Positions 8,989 through 16,620 of a DNA stretch of 46,561 bases are shown here, one piece after another. Position numbers and translations under genes: made by a program. The notes under the pieces are model-generated. The model was not told the DNA's origin. It searched no databases and saw nothing but the letters and a program-made list of their open reading frames with translations. The stretch spans positions 1 to 46,561 of the forward strand of contig UQIT01000015.1 in the NCBI GenBank assembly GCA_900541175.1, read 5' to 3'. Source of the DNA: an uncultured Collinsella sp. GTDB taxonomy: Bacteria; Actinomycetota; Coriobacteriia; Coriobacteriales; Coriobacteriaceae. The first letter of the stretch is position 1, and every line of letters begins with the position of its first letter.

Positions 8989-9008
8989 CGGAATTTATAA
9001 ACCAAGCG

Positions 9009-9040
9009 AAGGGGGGCGGCCCAGACGGGTCGCCCCCTTT
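9009..9040. terminator. Bidirectional terminator after the PHP hydrolase gene
   Basis: The stem 9009-9022 pairs with 9027-9040 around an AGAC loop and contains GGGGGG/CCCCC tracts with T and A runs on either side. It can end both the forward PHP gene and the reverse-strand methyltransferase gene. Confidence 0.8.
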
Positions 9041-9067
9041 CTTGTCCCAAAAATCTACTGAGGTTGG

Positions 9068-10516
9068 TTAGCGGCGTTCGAGGACCGCTACGGTTTCGGT
9101 GTGGTCGGTATGGGGGAACATGTCGACTGGCGTGATCTTGAGCAGGCGATAGCCTCCGTCGAGGAGCTGGTGCAGGTCGCGCTCTTGGGTCACGGGGTTG
9201 CAGCTGATATAGGTGATGCGGCGCGGCTTAAGTGCGCAGGCAGCTTCGAGGAACTCGGGCGTGGAGCCGGCGCGCGGCGGGTCGATGGAAAGAACGTCGA
9301 CGCGTTCGTTGTTGTCGGCGGCATCCAGGATGTAGTCGGTGGCGTCGTCGGCCATAAACCAAGCGCTGCGGGTGAGGCCGTTGAGCTCGGCATTGCGACG
9401 TGCGTCGGCAATGCCCGCCGGGTTGCGCTCCACGCCGAGCAGCATAATGCCGACGCCTCTGTCCTGGGCATCCTTCGCGGCGCACAGACCGATAGTTCCG
9501 CTACCGCAATAGGCATCCATGAGTACGTCGCCCTGCTGCAGGTCCATGCCGTCAATCGCGAGCTGATAGAGCAGCTCGGTCTGCTGCGGGTTGGTCTGGT
9601 AGAACGCGGTGGGGGAGATATCGAACTCGCAGCCGAGCAGCTGGTCGCGCATGCACTCGGCGCCATATACAATGCGGGTTTCCTCGCCGAGGATGGCGTT
9701 GCCGGGACGTCCGTTGATGTTTTGGGCGACGGTGACGATGTGCGGATTGAGTGCGGCGACAGCCTCAAAGAACTCCTGCGCATGCGGCAAGTCGCGCTGA
9801 GCGGTCACGAGCGTGACCATGACCTGGTCGGTACGCCAACCGCAGCGGACGACGGCATAGCGAAGTAAACCAAGATGCTTGTCCTCATTAAAGGCGGGAA
9901 TATGCAGGCGCTCAGCTTCACGCGCGATGCCGTTAAGAATCTGTCGGGCGCCCGGTGCCTCGACGGGGCATTCGGGTACGGCAACGATCTTGTGCGTGCC
10001 GCGCTCAAAGAAACCGCAACGGACGGCGCCCTCCTTACCGGGAGCAAAGGGAGTGGCAGCCTTATGACGAAAGCCACGCGGCGCAGGATATTTGCCCGGG
10101 TCGCCCAGGGTGACACCCATGCCACGAATAGGATCTACAGCAATGCCCTCACGCTCACAAAGCGAAGCAAAAAGCTCTTCCATAGCAGCCTGCTTGGCGG
10201 CGAGCTGCTTCTTATAAGGACGATTGAGCGCCGTGCACCCACCGCAAGCTTTCATGATGGAACAGGGAGACTTGGGGTCCACAGCCTTACGTGCAGACGA
10301 AACCCGATCTTTATGCGAGCGCTTGGAGCGAGTCTGAGATGCCTTATCCTCGTTCCGACGAGAGCCGGGACGCTTGGCCTTAGCCCTGCTCTTAGTCGAT
10401 TTGCTTCTTGCAGCTTTAGAAGACTTGGATTTCGTAGAAGATTTCTCCTCCTTCGACCCCTCAGTCGCCTCCATCAAAGCACGACGAGCCCTACGCTCAG
10501 CACGAGATTCTGCCAT
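9068..10516 (-). CDS. RlmD/TrmA-family RNA (uracil-C5)-methyltransferase
   Basis: A SAM-dependent methyltransferase that forms 5-methyluridine in 23S rRNA (RlmD/RlmCD type) or tRNA. From the ATG at 10516 (GGAG upstream) it is 482 aa. The iron-sulfur cysteines are visible as C85-x5-C91-x2-C94 with C183. The SAM motif MDAYCGSGTIGLCAA, the IDPPRAG motif, and the catalytic-cysteine segment YISCNPVTQERDL follow in order. Unusually, about 80 N-terminal residues are a Lys/Arg/Ser-rich tail before the cluster, where TrmA enzymes normally have a TRAM domain or nothing. Which uridine it modifies is not decided by sequence. Confidence 0.9.
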   Translation of the reverse strand: MAESRAERRARRALMEATEGSKEEKSSTKSKSSKAARSKSTKSRAKAKRPGSRRNEDKASQTRSKRSHKDRVSSARKAVDPKSPCSIMKACGGCTALNRPYKKQLAAKQAAMEELFASLCEREGIAVDPIRGMGVTLGDPGKYPAPRGFRHKAATPFAPGKEGAVRCGFFERGTHKIVAVPECPVEAPGARQILNGIAREAERLHIPAFNEDKHLGLLRYAVVRCGWRTDQVMVTLVTAQRDLPHAQEFFEAVAALNPHIVTVAQNINGRPGNAILGEETRIVYGAECMRDQLLGCEFDISPTAFYQTNPQQTELLYQLAIDGMDLQQGDVLMDAYCGSGTIGLCAAKDAQDRGVGIMLLGVERNPAGIADARRNAELNGLTRSAWFMADDATDYILDAADNNERVDVLSIDPPRAGSTPEFLEAACALKPRRITYISCNPVTQERDLHQLLDGGYRLLKITPVDMFPHTDHTETVAVLERR

Positions 10517-10623
10517 CAATAACTCCACTAATTCATGAATTAAAGCTGCAAGTATTGTACCGTGCCAAGCCAGCAGACGATATACAAGCGGTTTAATCGT
10601 GTCAGTGATAAGTCCAACGACGG

Positions 10624-10762
10624 TTGCCCGCCGCGTGAGGGGTGTGGGGGTTAAGTTTATCGCGAGTTCCGCACGAACAGGAGGCCACTTAATGTGGCCT
10701 CCGTCGTGAGCAGGACTGTAGAGCAGGAAACTTAACCCCCACACCCCTCACGCGGCGGGCAA
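10624..10762. repeat. 139-bp nested palindrome with 35-bp perfect arms
   Basis: Positions 10624-10658 are the exact reverse complement of 10728-10762. The 69-bp centre holds a second hairpin (10680-10688 with 10694-10702, loop TTAAT). This structure fills most of the 338-bp gap between the methyltransferase and the amino acid transporter. It looks like a MITE or composite REP element. It carries no ORF. Confidence 0.8.
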
Positions 10763-10769
10763 ACTTGCC

Positions 10770-10798
10770 TTGTGCTCTATCACGCTAAAGTGTATGAT
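10770..10798 (+). promoter_or_regulatory. Probable promoter of the amino acid ABC transporter
   Basis: TTGTGC at 10770-10775 and TATGAT at 10793-10798 are spaced by 17 bp, a good sigma-70-type pair. It begins immediately after the nested palindrome. Confidence 0.55.
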
Positions 10799-10816
10799 TC
10801 TGAACGTTACATGACT

Positions 10817-10836
10817 CACTTTACTTAACTAAAGTG
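10817..10836. promoter_or_regulatory. Candidate operator, near-palindrome CTTTACTTAACTAAAG
   Basis: CACTTTACTTAACTAAAGTG is self-complementary at 18 of 20 positions and lies just downstream of the predicted promoter, 18 bp before the start codon. A bound repressor there would block transcription. A close relative of the 16-bp core recurs upstream of ilvE at 43261-43276. Confidence 0.5.
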
Positions 10837-10854
10837 CCATCAAGGGGGAATACC

Positions 10855-11715
10855 ATGAATACCGATATGTCTCGTCGTCAGTTTGTTGGTCTAGCCGGTT
10901 CGCTCGCTACGGTTCTAGGCCTTGGCCTGGTAGGCTGCGGTGGTGGTGCCGGTAAGGGTTCCGCTGCCGGTTCTGCTGCAGCCAAGGACGTGAAGGGCGC
11001 TGCGGAGTCCAAGAAGCTCGTGGTGGGCTTTGATAAGTCCTATCCTCCGTACGGCTTTGTGGGCGACGATGGCGAGTACACCGGCTTTGATCTCGATCTT
11101 GCCAAGGCTGTTGCCGATAAGCAGGGCTGGGAGGTCAAATACGAGGCCATCGATTGGGATGCCAAGGACACGCTGCTCAACTCCGGCGCCATCAACTGCA
11201 TCTGGAACGGCTTTACCATGGAGGGTCGCGAGGACGACTACACGTTCTCCGAGCCGTACATGCTCAACGAGCAGGTGCTGGTGGTCAAGAAGGATGCGGG
11301 CATCAAGGGCTGGGACGATCTTGCCGGCAAGACTGTGATTACCCAGACTGATTCCGCTGCGCAGGATGTACTCGAGGGTGACCAGAAGGATCTGGCGGCG
11401 ACGTTTGCCACGCTTGACACGATCGGCGAGTACAACACGGCCTTTATGCAGCTCGAGAGCGGCGCGGTCGATGCCGTGGCTTGCGACCTCTCGATCGCTC
11501 AGTATCAGCTTGCCGCCAAGCCCGATGCCTACACGCAGCTTGATAAGTCGCTGTCCAGCGAGCACTACGCCGTTGGCTTTAAGAAGGGCGACACCAAGTC
11601 GGCCGACGCCGTGACCGAGTCGCTCAAGGCACTCTATGAGGACGGCACGGTTAAGGACCTGTGCGACAAGTATTCAAGCTATGGTCTATCTTTCGATAAT
11701 TGGGTGCTCAAGTAA
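10855..11715 (+). CDS. Amino acid ABC transporter substrate-binding lipoprotein
   Basis: An extracytoplasmic solute-binding protein of family 3 (286 aa). The N-terminus has a twin-arginine motif (SRRQFVGLAG) followed by a hydrophobic stretch and a lipobox LVGC, so it is probably a lipoprotein, possibly exported by Tat. The mature part starts KKLVVGFDKSYPPYGFVGDDGEYTGFDLDLAKAV, typical of polar amino acid binders, and includes the WDAKDTLLNSGAINCIWNGF block. The start at 10855 follows AAGGGGGAA. Its stop codon overlaps the permease start by one base. The ligand is not determined. Confidence 0.92.
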   Translation: MNTDMSRRQFVGLAGSLATVLGLGLVGCGGGAGKGSAAGSAAAKDVKGAAESKKLVVGFDKSYPPYGFVGDDGEYTGFDLDLAKAVADKQGWEVKYEAIDWDAKDTLLNSGAINCIWNGFTMEGREDDYTFSEPYMLNEQVLVVKKDAGIKGWDDLAGKTVITQTDSAAQDVLEGDQKDLAATFATLDTIGEYNTAFMQLESGAVDAVACDLSIAQYQLAAKPDAYTQLDKSLSSEHYAVGFKKGDTKSADAVTESLKALYEDGTVKDLCDKYSSYGLSFDNWVLK

Positions 11716-12368
11716 TGTCTATTCAGGTCATGATGCAGATGCTTGGCCAGGGATTCTTGGTCAGTTTGCAGTTGTTTGTGCTGACGCTGCTGGGGTCGAT
11801 TCCGCTGGGAATCCCCGTGGCGTTTATGCGCATGAGCAAAATCGCGCCGCTTCGCTGGATTGCGCGCATCTATATCTCGGTCATGCGCGGCACGCCGCTC
11901 ATGCTGCAGATGTTTGCCATCTACTTTGCCCCGTACTACGTGTTTGGCATTTCGCTCACGCCCGATTCCAAGTGGACGGCGTGCGTCGTGGCGTTCGTCA
12001 TCAACTACGCCGGTTACTTTGCCGAGATCTATCGCTCGGGCCTGCAGTCCATTCCGCGCGGTCAATACGAGGCAGCCGAGGTGCTGGGCTATTCGCGCAT
12101 GCAGACGTTTCTGTATATCGTGATGCCGCAGGTCGCCAAGCGTATTCTGCCTGCGATGGGCAACGAGATCATCACGCTGGTCAAGGACACGTCGCTGGCG
12201 TTTGCCATTGGCGTGGGTGAGATGTTCTCGACGGCCAAGGCGCTGGTCGCCTCGCAGGTGAGCATGGTGCCGTTTGCGATCGCGGCGCTAATCTACTGGG
12301 TCTTTAACTTCGTTGTCGAGATGCTGCTGGGCGCCGCCGAGAAAAAATTGGATTACTACCATGATTAA
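11715..12368 (+). CDS. Amino acid ABC transporter permease
   Basis: An inner-membrane subunit of the His/Glu/Gln/Arg (HEM) permease family, 217 aa with several hydrophobic helices. It contains RGTPLMLQMFAIYF and the EAA-like loop EAAEVLGYSRMQTFLYIVMPQVAKRILPAMGNE, which contacts the ATPase. The TAATG junction with the binding-protein gene indicates translational coupling. An 8-bp overlap joins it to the ATPase gene, so the three genes form one operon. A single permease gene implies a homodimeric channel. Confidence 0.93.
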   Translation: MSIQVMMQMLGQGFLVSLQLFVLTLLGSIPLGIPVAFMRMSKIAPLRWIARIYISVMRGTPLMLQMFAIYFAPYYVFGISLTPDSKWTACVVAFVINYAGYFAEIYRSGLQSIPRGQYEAAEVLGYSRMQTFLYIVMPQVAKRILPAMGNEIITLVKDTSLAFAIGVGEMFSTAKALVASQVSMVPFAIAALIYWVFNFVVEMLLGAAEKKLDYYHD

Positions 12369-13125
12369 TTCGGTAATGAATATATCGAACGCTCGCAAAG
12401 CGTTTGGCGGCAATGAGGTGCTCAAGGATATCTCGCTCGAGGTGAAGCGTGGCGAGGTCGTGGCGATTATCGGGCCTTCGGGTGGCGGCAAGTCCACGCT
12501 GCTGCGGTGTGCCACGCTGCTCGAGACGCTCGACGGAGGCTCGCTCTCGTTTGGTGACCTTGCCGTTGCGACGGATGCGGGTTCGGGCGCGGTCTATGCG
12601 AAGGGCGATGTGCCCAAGCGGGCACGCTCGCGATTCGGCCTGGTGTTCCAAAATTACAACCTGTTCCCGCACTATACCGTGATGAAAAACATCATCGACG
12701 CGCCGATCCGCGTGCTTAAGCGCCCGCGCGAGCAGGCGGAAGCTCGTGCGCGCGAGTTGATCGCGCAAATGGGGCTGACGGGCAACGAGAACAAGGTGCC
12801 GTGTGAGCTTTCGGGCGGTCAGCAGCAGCGCGTGAGTATTGCCCGCGCCCTGGCGCTCGATCCGGAGATCCTGTTCTTTGACGAGCCGACCTCGGCACTC
12901 GATCCCGAGCTGACGGCCGAGGTGCTGCGTGTCATTAAAGACCTTGCCGCGCAGAATATGACGATGGTGATTGTGACCCACGCAATGCAGTTTGCGCGCG
13001 ATGTTGCCGACCGCGTGGTCTTTATGGATGGCGGCCGCATTGTCGAGGAGGGTCCTGCCGAGCAGGTCATCGACCATCCGCGTGAGCAGCGCACCCGTGA
13101 GTTCTTGAGCCGTATCGAGGGATAG
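12361..13125 (+). CDS. Amino acid ABC transporter ATP-binding protein
   Basis: The cytoplasmic ATPase of the polar amino acid importer (254 aa). Walker A GPSGGGKS is at residues 38-45. The Q-loop region is VFQNYNLFPHYTVMKNI, the signature is LSGGQQQR, Walker B is ILFFDEPTSALD, and the H-loop is VTHAMQF. An in-frame alternative start lies five codons on. A short insertion (SGAVYAKGDVPKRARSR) sits between Walker A and the Q-loop. The operon ends at the hairpin at 13159-13192. Confidence 0.95.
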   Translation: MINSVMNISNARKAFGGNEVLKDISLEVKRGEVVAIIGPSGGGKSTLLRCATLLETLDGGSLSFGDLAVATDAGSGAVYAKGDVPKRARSRFGLVFQNYNLFPHYTVMKNIIDAPIRVLKRPREQAEARARELIAQMGLTGNENKVPCELSGGQQQRVSIARALALDPEILFFDEPTSALDPELTAEVLRVIKDLAAQNMTMVIVTHAMQFARDVADRVVFMDGGRIVEEGPAEQVIDHPREQRTREFLSRIEG

Positions 13126-13158
13126 GCTCAGGTATTTACTCAACTATTAATTGAGGCG

Positions 13159-13197
13159 AAGCCGCCGCAGGTCTTACGGTCTGTGGCGGCTTTTTGT
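13159..13197 (+). terminator. Intrinsic terminator of the amino acid transporter operon
   Basis: A 12-bp stem (13159-13170 with 13181-13192) is followed by TTTTTGTTT. Confidence 0.88.
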
Positions 13198-13435
13198 TTG
13201 CATCGACGGGGTTCAATAATCGCCTCACAAGCTTGTCTCTTCCTCTCGCCGCCTGTATTCATACGTGTGCCGAAAGGTGTGCATGGACGGTCGCCCGTGA
13301 GGGTAGGGTGGTGGCATAGGACATTTGGAGGGTGAGTCGGCTCGGCTGCCGACCATGCTGCTCCCGGGATGGCACCGACCGCGAACTCTCCCCGTTGGCG
13401 TCGCGCAATGCGCGCGGCCCTGCAAGGAGGTCATC
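13198..13435 (+). other. Leader region of the EF-G-like gene
   Basis: This 238-bp stretch has no convincing gene. It holds a short hairpin at 13336-13353 (GTCGGC/GCCGAC) and a GCGC-rich inverted repeat shortly before the ribosome binding site. I see no recognised riboswitch. Confidence 0.3.
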
Positions 13436-15511
13436 ATGGGTGCTCCCAAGACCGGTAACGTAAGGAACGTGGTGCTCGTAGGCCAAGGCGGGGTGGGCAA
13501 GACTTCACTCGCCGAAGCCATGCTCCACCTTTCCGGCAAGACCGCCCGCCTGGGCGGCCACGACGGCACCAAGCCCACGCTCGACTATGACCCCGAAGAG
13601 GTCAAGCGTGCGTTTTCCATCTCGACGACCATTGCGCCGATCGACTGGAAGGGCGCGCGCATCAATGTGCTCGATGCCCCGTGCTACCCCGATTTTATCG
13701 GCGACGCCTTTGCCGCGATGAGCGTCTGCGAGACGGCTCTGTTTGTGGTCGACGCCGAGGCCGGCCCACAGCCTACGACGGTTAAGCTCTGGTATGCCGC
13801 CGAGGACCTGCGCCTGGCGCGTGCGGTGTTCGTAAACCGCCTGTCGCGCTCCGAGGCCAGCTTTGCGACCACGATGGACCTGCTGCAAGAGCGCTTTGGC
13901 ACGCGCTTGGGCGCCGTGACCCTTCCCTGGGGCGAGGGCGAGGACTTTGACGGCATCATCGACCTGGTGCGCATGAAGGCGCGCCACTGCAACGGCACCG
14001 AAGCCGTTGAGTCGGAGATTCCCGAGGAGTATCGTGCCCAGGCCGAGGAAGCCCATGACCATCTGTGCGAGCTGGTGGCCGAGGCTGACGATGAGCTGAT
14101 GATGAAGTACCTGGAAGGCGAGGAGACGCTGACGCAGGAGGAGCTTGAGGGCCTGCTGTCGAAGGCGATTGCCGAGCGCATCTTTGTGCCGGTCTTTGCG
14201 GGCGATTGCATTAAGGAGCAGGGCGTCAACTCGCTGATGGACGACATCGCCACGTACTTCCCGGCGCCGACCGACTACGGCGAGATGCCGCTCATCGACG
14301 GCGATTCGCTCAAGATCTCGAGTGACGATGACCGCCCGGTGGCGTTTGTGTTTAAGACGCTGGCCGACCCGCAGCAGGGTCGCATCAGCTTTATCAAGGT
14401 GCTGACGGGCACGCTTGAGCCGGGTCTTGAGCTGGTCAACGCCCGTACGCGCAAGAGCGACCGTCTGGCTCACCTGTATGTGATGTGCGGCCGCGACATG
14501 ACCGAGGTCGGTCACGCCTATGCCGGTGACATCATCGTGGCGCCCAAGCTGGCTGCCGAGACGGGCGATACGCTCTCCATTACCGGTAAGGTCGAGGCTG
14601 CGGCGTTTAAGTTCCCCAACTCTCAGTACCGCATCGCCATCGAGGCCGAGAATCGCGGGGACGAAGAGAAGCTCTACACGTTTATCGAGAAGGCCTGCAA
14701 GGCCGATCCGACTATGAGCATCGACCGCGACGAGGAGACTGGTCAGACCATTATCTCCGCCGTTGGTGAGGCACAGGTTTCGGTGCTGCTCAACCGTTTG
14801 GAAGATCGCACCAAGGTCGTGGCCAAAAGCGTGCCGATCCGCATTCCGTATCGCGAGACCATCCGCCGCACGGCGAGTGCCCAGGGCCGCCACAAGAAGC
14901 AGACTGGCGGTGCCGGTCAGTATGGCGACTGCTGGCTGCGCGTTGAGCCGCTCATTGGGCCCGACGGCACGAGCGACGGCTACGAGTTTGTGGATGAAGT
15001 CGTGGGCGGCCGCATTCCGCGCTCGCTGATCCCCGCCGTGGACAAGGGCGTCCAGGAGACCATGAAGGACGGCATCATTGCCGGCTATCCGCTCACGGGC
15101 ATTCGCGTGGCTGTGTACGACGGCTCGTATCACAGCGTCGACTCCAACGAGATGGCGTTCCGCGCGGCGGCTCGCATCGGCCTGCGTAAGGCATGTGCCG
15201 ATGCCGACCCGGTGGTGCTGGAGCCCATCGAGGAAATCACGGTGACTATTCCCGAGAGCTACGCCGGCGCCGTGATGGGCGACATCTCGGCCTCGCGCGG
15301 TCGCGTGACAGGCATGGAGACCGATGAGCGCGGAGACACCGTGGTTATCGCGCAGGCACCTCTCGCCGAGCTGACGGATTACTCGACGCGCCTGCGCTCT
15401 ATCACGCGCGGCACGGGTGACTTTACCATGAAGCCCGCCGGCTACGAGCAGGTGCCCTATGACGTTCAGGCCAAGCTGGTCGAGCGCTATGAGGAGGGTC
15501 GCGCCAAGTAG
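13436..15511 (+). CDS. Elongation factor G-like protein (EF-G paralogue, FusA2 type)
   Basis: A translational-GTPase-family protein of 691 aa with the full EF-G layout: G domain, domain II, and domains III to V ending in the YSTRLRSITRGTGDFTM region. The P-loop GQGGVGKT (16-23) is intact. The G3 motif, normally DTPG, reads DAPC at 80-83, and the G4 NKMD reads NRLS at 134-137. The canonical translocase EF-G keeps those motifs, so this is a diverged paralogue whose GTP use is uncertain. Mycobacterial EF-G2 is known to lack ribosome-stimulated GTPase activity, a possible parallel. The ATG follows AAGGAGG; the upstream open frame to 13325 is not used. Confidence 0.88.
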   Translation: MGAPKTGNVRNVVLVGQGGVGKTSLAEAMLHLSGKTARLGGHDGTKPTLDYDPEEVKRAFSISTTIAPIDWKGARINVLDAPCYPDFIGDAFAAMSVCETALFVVDAEAGPQPTTVKLWYAAEDLRLARAVFVNRLSRSEASFATTMDLLQERFGTRLGAVTLPWGEGEDFDGIIDLVRMKARHCNGTEAVESEIPEEYRAQAEEAHDHLCELVAEADDELMMKYLEGEETLTQEELEGLLSKAIAERIFVPVFAGDCIKEQGVNSLMDDIATYFPAPTDYGEMPLIDGDSLKISSDDDRPVAFVFKTLADPQQGRISFIKVLTGTLEPGLELVNARTRKSDRLAHLYVMCGRDMTEVGHAYAGDIIVAPKLAAETGDTLSITGKVEAAAFKFPNSQYRIAIEAENRGDEEKLYTFIEKACKADPTMSIDRDEETGQTIISAVGEAQVSVLLNRLEDRTKVVAKSVPIRIPYRETIRRTASAQGRHKKQTGGAGQYGDCWLRVEPLIGPDGTSDGYEFVDEVVGGRIPRSLIPAVDKGVQETMKDGIIAGYPLTGIRVAVYDGSYHSVDSNEMAFRAAARIGLRKACADADPVVLEPIEEITVTIPESYAGAVMGDISASRGRVTGMETDERGDTVVIAQAPLAELTDYSTRLRSITRGTGDFTMKPAGYEQVPYDVQAKLVERYEEGRAK

Positions 15512-15544
15512 CGTGTGATTTTGCCTGCAATGTAGGTGCTGACG

Positions 15545-15580
15545 AAAAGGCCGCCCTGGGTAACCGGGGCGGCCCTTTTT
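15545..15580 (+). terminator. Intrinsic terminator of the EF-G-like gene
   Basis: An AAAAGGCCGCCC...GGGCGGCCCTTTTT stem with the loop around 15560 ends the gene. The A and T runs make it usable on both strands. Confidence 0.85.
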
Positions 15581-15620
15581 GATCCCCGGGGCCGCGCTAA
15601 GTAAATCGACGTAAGGCAAC

Positions 15621-15655
15621 CACCACGATGGGGACAGCCTCCATCGTGGTGTTTT
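15621..15655. repeat. Short palindrome CACCACGATGG...CCATCGTGGTG
   Basis: An 11-bp perfect stem (15621-15631 with 15641-15651) is followed by TTTTT, and its loop contains GGGACAG. A related palindrome with GTGGTGG arms occurs at 29674-29708. It could act as a second terminator. Confidence 0.6.
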
Positions 15656-15749
15656 TGGCAGACGAGGCGCCTGTCGGCTTTTATTGGGACGGACTCCTTT
15701 TCATGCTGCCGTGAAAGAAAAAAAGACCTCCTTTGATAGAATATACGTA

Positions 15750-15763
15750 TATAGACGTCTACT
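15750..15763. promoter_or_regulatory. Candidate GntR operator TAGACGTCTA upstream of the HAD gene
   Basis: The perfect palindrome TAGACGTCTA is at 15752-15761, six bases before the Shine-Dalgarno of the HAD gene. The same palindrome occurs before the aldolase gene. TAGAC half-sites are typical of HutC-type GntR regulators such as DasR, YvoA and NagR, and a GntR/UTRA gene lies at the end of this locus. Confidence 0.6.
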
Positions 15764-15779
15764 TGAACAAGGAGGCAAT

Positions 15780-16436
15780 ATGTTTGAGGCGGTTATCTTC
15801 GATATGGACGGGCTCATGTTCGATACTGAGCCGATTTGGGCTTCCTGCTGGCCCAAAACCGCAATTGAGTTTGAGGTTGAATGCAAAGAGGGCCTTGCGG
15901 ACGCCATGCGTGGCACCAATGGATCGGAAGCGGTGTCCATTATTCGCGAGTGGTATGGCGATGAGGTCGATTCTCAAGCGTTTGTTGACCGTTTTTACGA
16001 AATAGCGCATGAAGCGCTGGCTCAGGGCGCAGAGAAGAAACTCGGATTAGATCGGCTTCTCGACTATCTTCAGGTTGAGGGAATTCCGATGGCAGTTGCT
16101 TCATCATCGAGCAGAAAAATGATCGAGGCAAATTTGATAAGGGGAGGAATACTCCCTTATTTCGATTCGATCGTCTCTGGTGTTGAGGTCGAACACGCCA
16201 AGCCTTACCCAGACGTCTTTTTGAAAGCGGCGGATGAGCTAGGAGCTTCACCGCAGAAATCCCTCGTTTTAGAGGATTCCTATAACGGGGTGCGCGCGGG
16301 ATTTGCAGGAGGATTTTGCACTGTCATGGTCCCCGATCTCTCTGAGCCAACAGATGAGATGGAAAGATTGGCCACGGCAATAGTTTCGAGCCTAAACGAC
16401 GTTACCGATATGCTGGCAAATGGGGCGTTGGGGTAA
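15780..16436 (+). CDS. HAD-superfamily sugar-phosphate hydrolase/mutase-like protein
   Basis: A cytoplasmic HAD enzyme of 218 aa with the beta-phosphoglucomutase-like layout. The nucleophile motif DMDGLMFDTEP has Asp8 and Asp10, a helical cap follows, then motif II VASSSSR, a conserved lysine before YPDVFLKAADELG, and the metal motif LEDSYNGVRAG. The ATG is preceded by AAGGAGG. A TAGACGTCTA operator lies just upstream and a terminator just downstream, so it is a single-gene unit of the sugar locus. It may remove phosphate from a dead-end sugar phosphate or act in the pathway itself; the substrate is unknown. Confidence 0.85.
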   Translation: MFEAVIFDMDGLMFDTEPIWASCWPKTAIEFEVECKEGLADAMRGTNGSEAVSIIREWYGDEVDSQAFVDRFYEIAHEALAQGAEKKLGLDRLLDYLQVEGIPMAVASSSSRKMIEANLIRGGILPYFDSIVSGVEVEHAKPYPDVFLKAADELGASPQKSLVLEDSYNGVRAGFAGGFCTVMVPDLSEPTDEMERLATAIVSSLNDVTDMLANGALG

Positions 16437-16448
16437 GCATGCCAAATG

Positions 16449-16486
16449 AAAGGGGCTGTCGAGTGCTTCTCGGCAGCCCCTTTTTT
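16449..16486 (+). terminator. Intrinsic terminator after the HAD gene
   Basis: A 15-bp stem (16449-16463 with 16469-16483, one G-T pair) is followed by a six-T run. Confidence 0.88.
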
Positions 16487-16507
16487 CGATTCGAGGCATT
16501 TAGTGCT

Positions 16508-16566
16508 TTGCGCGTAAATCAAAAAGGTATATAGTCGTCTATAAACAGGTACATAGACGTCTATAT
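16508..16566 (+). promoter_or_regulatory. Promoter with two GntR-type operators before the aldolase gene
   Basis: TATAGTCGTCTATA (16530-16543) and ATAGACGTCTAT (16553-16564) have centres 22 bp apart, about two helical turns, so two dimers could bind on one face. TTGCGC (16508-16513) and TATAGT (16530-16535), spaced 16 bp, form a possible promoter whose -10 box lies inside the first operator. Repression by the linked GntR protein is inferred. Confidence 0.6.
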
Positions 16567-16620
16567 AAGTATCTGGAACGAAAACTCAACTCGAATTGCC
16601 GTAACCCGGTTGGAGGAATC

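Noticed and set aside
13505..15619. 704-aa reverse-strand open frame opposite the EF-G-like gene
   Set aside because: Antisense shadow of a clearly homologous gene; composition is low-complexity and no family is visible.
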